The notes beneath the pieces were generated by a model. The model was given only the letters and a program-made list of their open reading frames with translations, did no database searches and was not told the origin of the DNA. A DNA stretch of 37,026 nucleotides from Draconibacterium sp. (GTDB lineage: Bacteria > Bacteroidota > Bacteroidia > Bacteroidales > Prolixibacteraceae): assembly GCA_021648495.1 (NCBI GenBank), contig JAKIST010000002.1:1-37026 (forward strand). The letters run 5' to 3'. This document shows, one piece after another, positions 34,712-37,026 of this stretch; positions within the stretch are counted from its first letter, which is position 1, and every line of letters starts with the position of its first letter. The translations under genes were made by a program, and so were the position numbers.

Positions 34712-35161
34712 ATGAGTTTGAACAAATATACAAGCGATATAAAACTGGTCAATCACAATCAGCAGCTTGTTTTCAATTATCTTTCAAATTTCGAAAACCT
34801 ATCTTCGTATTTAAATGCGGGGTTAATAGAAAAGATTACCGAAAAGGTACCGCAAATAAAGATAACCGATTTTCAATCAGATCAAGATTCTTGTAAATTT
34901 AATGTAACCGGATTGGGAGTGGCAGAAATTAAAATTGTTAAACGAGAACCTTTAAAATCTATTAAAGTTGAAAGTTCGGGAGGCTTACCTTTGAGCTTTA
35001 CCTTTTGGATCCAATTAATTCCGGTTGACCAATTTCAAACAAAAATGCGCTTGACATTACATGCCGAAATGAGTATGATGATTAAAATGATGGCAGGAAG
35101 CAAATTGGAAGAAGGAATTAATAAGTTGGCAGATACACTTTCAAAATTGCCTTATCAGTAG
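34712..35161 (+). CDS. SRPBCC-family (START-like) protein
   Basis: This 149-residue protein has the beta-helix-grip pattern of SRPBCC/polyketide-cyclase-like proteins: an N-terminal strand, QQLVFNYLSNFENLSSYL as the first helices, then alternating strands with FWIQLIPVDQFQTKMRLTLHAEM, and a long C-terminal helix (KLEEGINKLADTLSKLP). No signal peptide is present. Members bind small hydrophobic ligands, but this ligand is unknown. It sits between pyrE, which has its own terminator, and the cysteine attenuator. Confidence 0.72.
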   Translation: MSLNKYTSDIKLVNHNQQLVFNYLSNFENLSSYLNAGLIEKITEKVPQIKITDFQSDQDSCKFNVTGLGVAEIKIVKREPLKSIKVESSGGLPLSFTFWIQLIPVDQFQTKMRLTLHAEMSMMIKMMAGSKLEEGINKLADTLSKLPYQ

Positions 35162-35196
35162 AATTAAAGCAAAAAATATACCTACTTTAAAACAAT

Positions 35197-35228
35197 TTTG
35201 ATTTATCGCTGTTCTTTCTTTAAGTTTG
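35197..35228 (+). promoter_or_regulatory. Promoter of the cysteine leader and cysteine synthase
   Basis: TTTG at 35197-35200 and TAAGTTTG at 35221-35228 are exactly 20 nt apart, a very good match to the Bacteroidota consensus. The expected transcription start is near 35235, 12 nt before the leader-peptide ATG. Confidence 0.75.
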
Positions 35229-35246
35229 TTTAGAATTATTGAAAAT

Positions 35247-35324
35247 ATGAAAAATACAAAAGAAAATACATGCATGTGTTGTTGCTTCCCTGAAAACAGG
35301 GAAGGTATTTTTTATATTATTTAA
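35247..35324 (+). CDS. Cysteine-rich attenuation leader peptide (25 aa)
   Basis: This is an ATG-to-TAA frame of 25 codons whose middle reads TCMCCCFPENRE: four cysteine codons (TGC, TGT, TGT, TGC) within five codons, starting at 35271. The last Cys codon touches the first base of hairpin 1. It lies between a strong promoter and cysteine synthase. Cysteine is otherwise a rare residue, so this clustering is what an attenuator leader for a cysteine-synthesis gene should look like. Confidence 0.8.
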   Translation: MKNTKENTCMCCCFPENREGIFYII

Positions 35325-35364
35325 CTGAATAAAAATTCAATTATTTATAAATAAAAGCCTTCCT
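35285..35364 (+). promoter_or_regulatory. Trp-style attenuator: alternative RNA hairpins
   Basis: Region 1 (CTTCCCTG, 35285-35292) pairs with region 2 (CAGGGAAG, 35297-35304) in an 8-bp stem with an AAAA loop. Region 2 (GGGAAGGT, 35299-35306) can instead pair with region 3 (GCCTTCCT, 35357-35364), 6 Watson-Crick plus 2 G-U pairs. Region 3 is the 5' arm of the terminator before cysteine synthase. A ribosome stalled at the Cys codons would cover region 1, free region 2 to pair with region 3, and prevent termination. Hairpin 1 is itself followed by six T residues and might also terminate. Confidence 0.75.
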
Positions 35365-35386
35365 AAGAAATTAGAGAGGCTTTTTT
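35353..35386 (+). terminator. Terminator hairpin of the cysteine attenuator
   Basis: AAAAGCCT (35353-35360) pairs with AGGCTTTT (35377-35384), and an inner CTAA-GAAA-TTAG hairpin extends the stem; a run of T residues follows. It lies 31 nt before the cysteine synthase ATG, so it must be read through for the gene to be expressed. Confidence 0.78.
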
Positions 35387-35416
35387 ATTTTAACCGATTT
35401 TAAAAACAAAATTATT

Positions 35417-36328
35417 ATGAAGGCAAACAACATTTTGGAAACCATTGGCAATACGCCACATGTACGTATGAACCGTTTGTATCCGGGCGATTACGAAGTT
35501 TGGGTAAAAGTTGAAAAAACAAATCCGGGAGGAAGTATCAAAGACCGGATTGCTCTGGAGATGGTGACAGATGCCGAGGCGAAAGGATTATTGAAAAAGG
35601 GCTCGGTAATTATTGAACCAACATCAGGCAACACAGGAATTGGCCTGGCTCTCGTGGCAGCAGTAAAAGGTTACCGCTTAATATTAACCATGCCGGAATC
35701 GATGTCGGTAGAACGTCGTAAAGTTTTATTGGCATTAGGGGCCGAACTTGAACTTACCCCAAAAGAAAAAGGCATGAAAGGTTCAATTTCAAAAGCAGAA
35801 GAGTTAGCGGCGGAAATTCCAAACTCATGGATTCCTTCGCAATTTACAAACCCGGCAAATATTGATGCCCATCGTAAATATACTGCACAAGAAATTATCA
35901 ACGATTTTCCGGAAGGGTTGGATTACCTGATTACGGGTGTAGGTACCGGAGGTCATATTTCAGGGGTTGGAGAAGTGCTTAAACAAAAATTTCCTGACTT
36001 AAAAGTTTTTGCTGTTGAACCAGAAGCAAGTGCAGTTATTGGTGGAGGAGCTCCCGGGCCACATCCAATCCAGGGTATTGGTGCGGGTTGGATTCCTGCA
36101 AATTTGAATACAGAAATTTTGGATGGTACAATCTCGGTAAGTAAAGAGGAAGCTTTTGAATATACGCAGAAAGCAGCCAAATTGGAAGGTTTGTTTGTTG
36201 GCATTTCTTCCGGTGCATCGTTGGCAGCGGTAGCTAAAAAAATTAAAGAGCTGCCAAAAGGGTCGCGCATCTTAACTTTTTCTTACGACCACGGCGAACG
36301 TTATTTATCAGTTGAAGGGTTGTTTTAA
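35417..36328 (+). CDS. cysK: Cysteine synthase (O-acetylserine sulfhydrylase)
   Basis: This 303-residue PLP enzyme replaces the acetyl group of O-acetylserine with sulfide to give cysteine. Seen: [12 protein letters not shown], the PLP lysine in [12 protein letters not shown] (about residue 42), the substrate loop [24 protein letters not shown] for phosphate binding, and GISSGAS near the C-terminus. The variant could be CysK- or CysM-like; the length and EPTSGNTG fit either. Expression appears to be under cysteine attenuation through the leader upstream. Confidence 0.93.
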   Translation: MKANNILETIGNTPHVRMNRLYPGDYEVWVKVEKTNPGGSIKDRIALEMVTDAEAKGLLKKGSVIIEPTSGNTGIGLALVAAVKGYRLILTMPESMSVERRKVLLALGAELELTPKEKGMKGSISKAEELAAEIPNSWIPSQFTNPANIDAHRKYTAQEIINDFPEGLDYLITGVGTGGHISGVGEVLKQKFPDLKVFAVEPEASAVIGGGAPGPHPIQGIGAGWIPANLNTEILDGTISVSKEEAFEYTQKAAKLEGLFVGISSGASLAAVAKKIKELPKGSRILTFSYDHGERYLSVEGLF

Positions 36329-36534
36329 AGAGAGTAGCAGTTTCCAACTGCTGCATGGGACCGTATCAAGAGTGATAATTATAGTGTTTTCGTCATCCTG
36401 TCCATCAACTAACGGATGTTTGAAAATTGTAATTCGAGAAAAAAAAAATAACATCGTCATCTTTGAACAACTTATTTTAAACTTTTCACCTAATTTTGAT
36501 TTATTCCAATTGTATGAAGTAATAAAATAGAATT

Positions 36535-36858
36535 ATGAAAAAGTTATTTTTCCTGACAATTGTTTTGGTATTGGTTTCCTGTAATTAAGGAACAAAAAAG
36601 ACAAATACTAAAAAGAAGGAAACTGAGCCTGTTGAGATTGTTGAAGCCACTATTAACATTGGCGGAATGACTTGCGAGATGAGTGTCGCTTCAATAGAGA
36701 AAGGTGTTAATGAATTGGAAGGAATTAAATCGCTTGCAGTTAGTTTAAACGATTCAACCGCAATTGTAAAATCCGATGTGGCAAAAATGGATTTGACCAG
36801 GATTGAAAAAGTAATCGAAAAACGGGGATATTCAATTAAAAGGGACGGTTCAAATTGA
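36535..36858 (+). pseudogene. HMA-domain lipoprotein gene with in-frame stop
   Basis: The frame from the ATG at 36535 begins with a lipoprotein signal (KKLFFLTIVLVLVSCN) and is stopped by TAA at 36586-36588, two codons after the lipobox cysteine position. The same frame then continues without stop to 36858: a K/E-rich linker and a heavy-metal-associated domain (INIGGMTCEMSVASIEKGVNELEGIKSL...IEKVIEKRGYSI). The metal motif reads CEMS where CxxC is usual, so the second cysteine is lost. One nonsense change and loss of a metal ligand suggest decay. The ORF track shows only the 3' part from 36667. The upstream gap (36329-36534) holds a TAATTTTG -7-like box at 36491; the last 168 bases of the window hold nothing I can name. 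Confidence 0.8.
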
Positions 36859-37026
36859 TTCACCTCCTACTTTCGAAATGTTTTATTGAGATTTAGCTTA
36901 AATAGTGTGAATTTGGCTCAATATTTGTAAGTGCCCTAAAATATTTGAGGTACGTTTAACGTTTTTCATAAATTGTACGTTGTAAGCCAGAGGAATATAT
37001 TTTTTAGAAAACAATGAAACAGAATT

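Noticed and set aside
36312-36530. 72-residue plus-strand ORF after cysteine synthase
   Set aside because: It overlaps the end of cysK out of frame, has no recognisable features and looks like read-through of intergenic DNA.

Overview
The window looks like a piece of a Bacteroidota chromosome. The evidence is a type IX secretion (T9SS) sorting domain, Bacteroidota promoters (TTTG, 19-20 nt, TAnnTTTG), few Shine-Dalgarno sites, a CcoO whose N-terminus is the linker of the fused CcoN-CcoO found in this phylum, and a DUF6787 protein. A marine or gut Bacteroidales/Marinilabiliales-type organism is plausible, but this is inference. No rRNA, tRNA, CRISPR array or transposase was seen.

Left part (1-15384): cbb3 oxidase locus. 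After two small minus-strand membrane-protein genes, the oxidase locus starts abruptly inside what should be a ccoN-ccoO fusion; the whole CcoN half is missing. It then runs ccoO', ccoQ-like, ccoP, ccoG, ccoH, a SafE/DsbD_2-type membrane protein and, about 7.5 kb later, the copper ATPase ccoI. Three small TGTCAT...ATGACA inverted-repeat elements sit between ccoP and ccoH. The gap before ccoI is filled by a defence island: type III-like res, an ORF6N/PLD-like regulator and mod, followed by a diverged remnant of the 5' end of ccoI, and then a DUF1016 (YhcG-like) nuclease. The island interrupts an otherwise co-directional respiratory gene set.

Middle part (15442-30934): envelope glycan and surface locus. 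It holds three GT2 glycosyltransferases (one fused to a methyltransferase), three GT-C-type membrane glycosyltransferases, a CotH-DUF4956-VTC operon (kinase-like lipoprotein, membrane protein, polyphosphate-polymerase fold), a T9SS-secreted repeat protein and an exported metallophosphoesterase-like protein. The same C-terminal or N-terminal beta-sandwich-like module (AWR/VWR ... GW ... YxWN ... FDDL) appears in two of the GT-C proteins and in the CotH lipoprotein, tying the pieces together physically. This is the best candidate for an undescribed system.

Right part (31461-37026): housekeeping genes. These are coaD, a thioredoxin-fold lipoprotein/secreted protein lacking a CxxC, a Nudix hydrolase, pyrE, an SRPBCC protein and cysteine synthase. 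The cysteine synthase gene has a complete trp-style attenuator in front of it: a promoter, a short leader peptide with four Cys codons, and mutually exclusive antiterminator and terminator hairpins. The window ends with a small HMA-domain lipoprotein gene broken by an in-frame TAA right after its lipobox.
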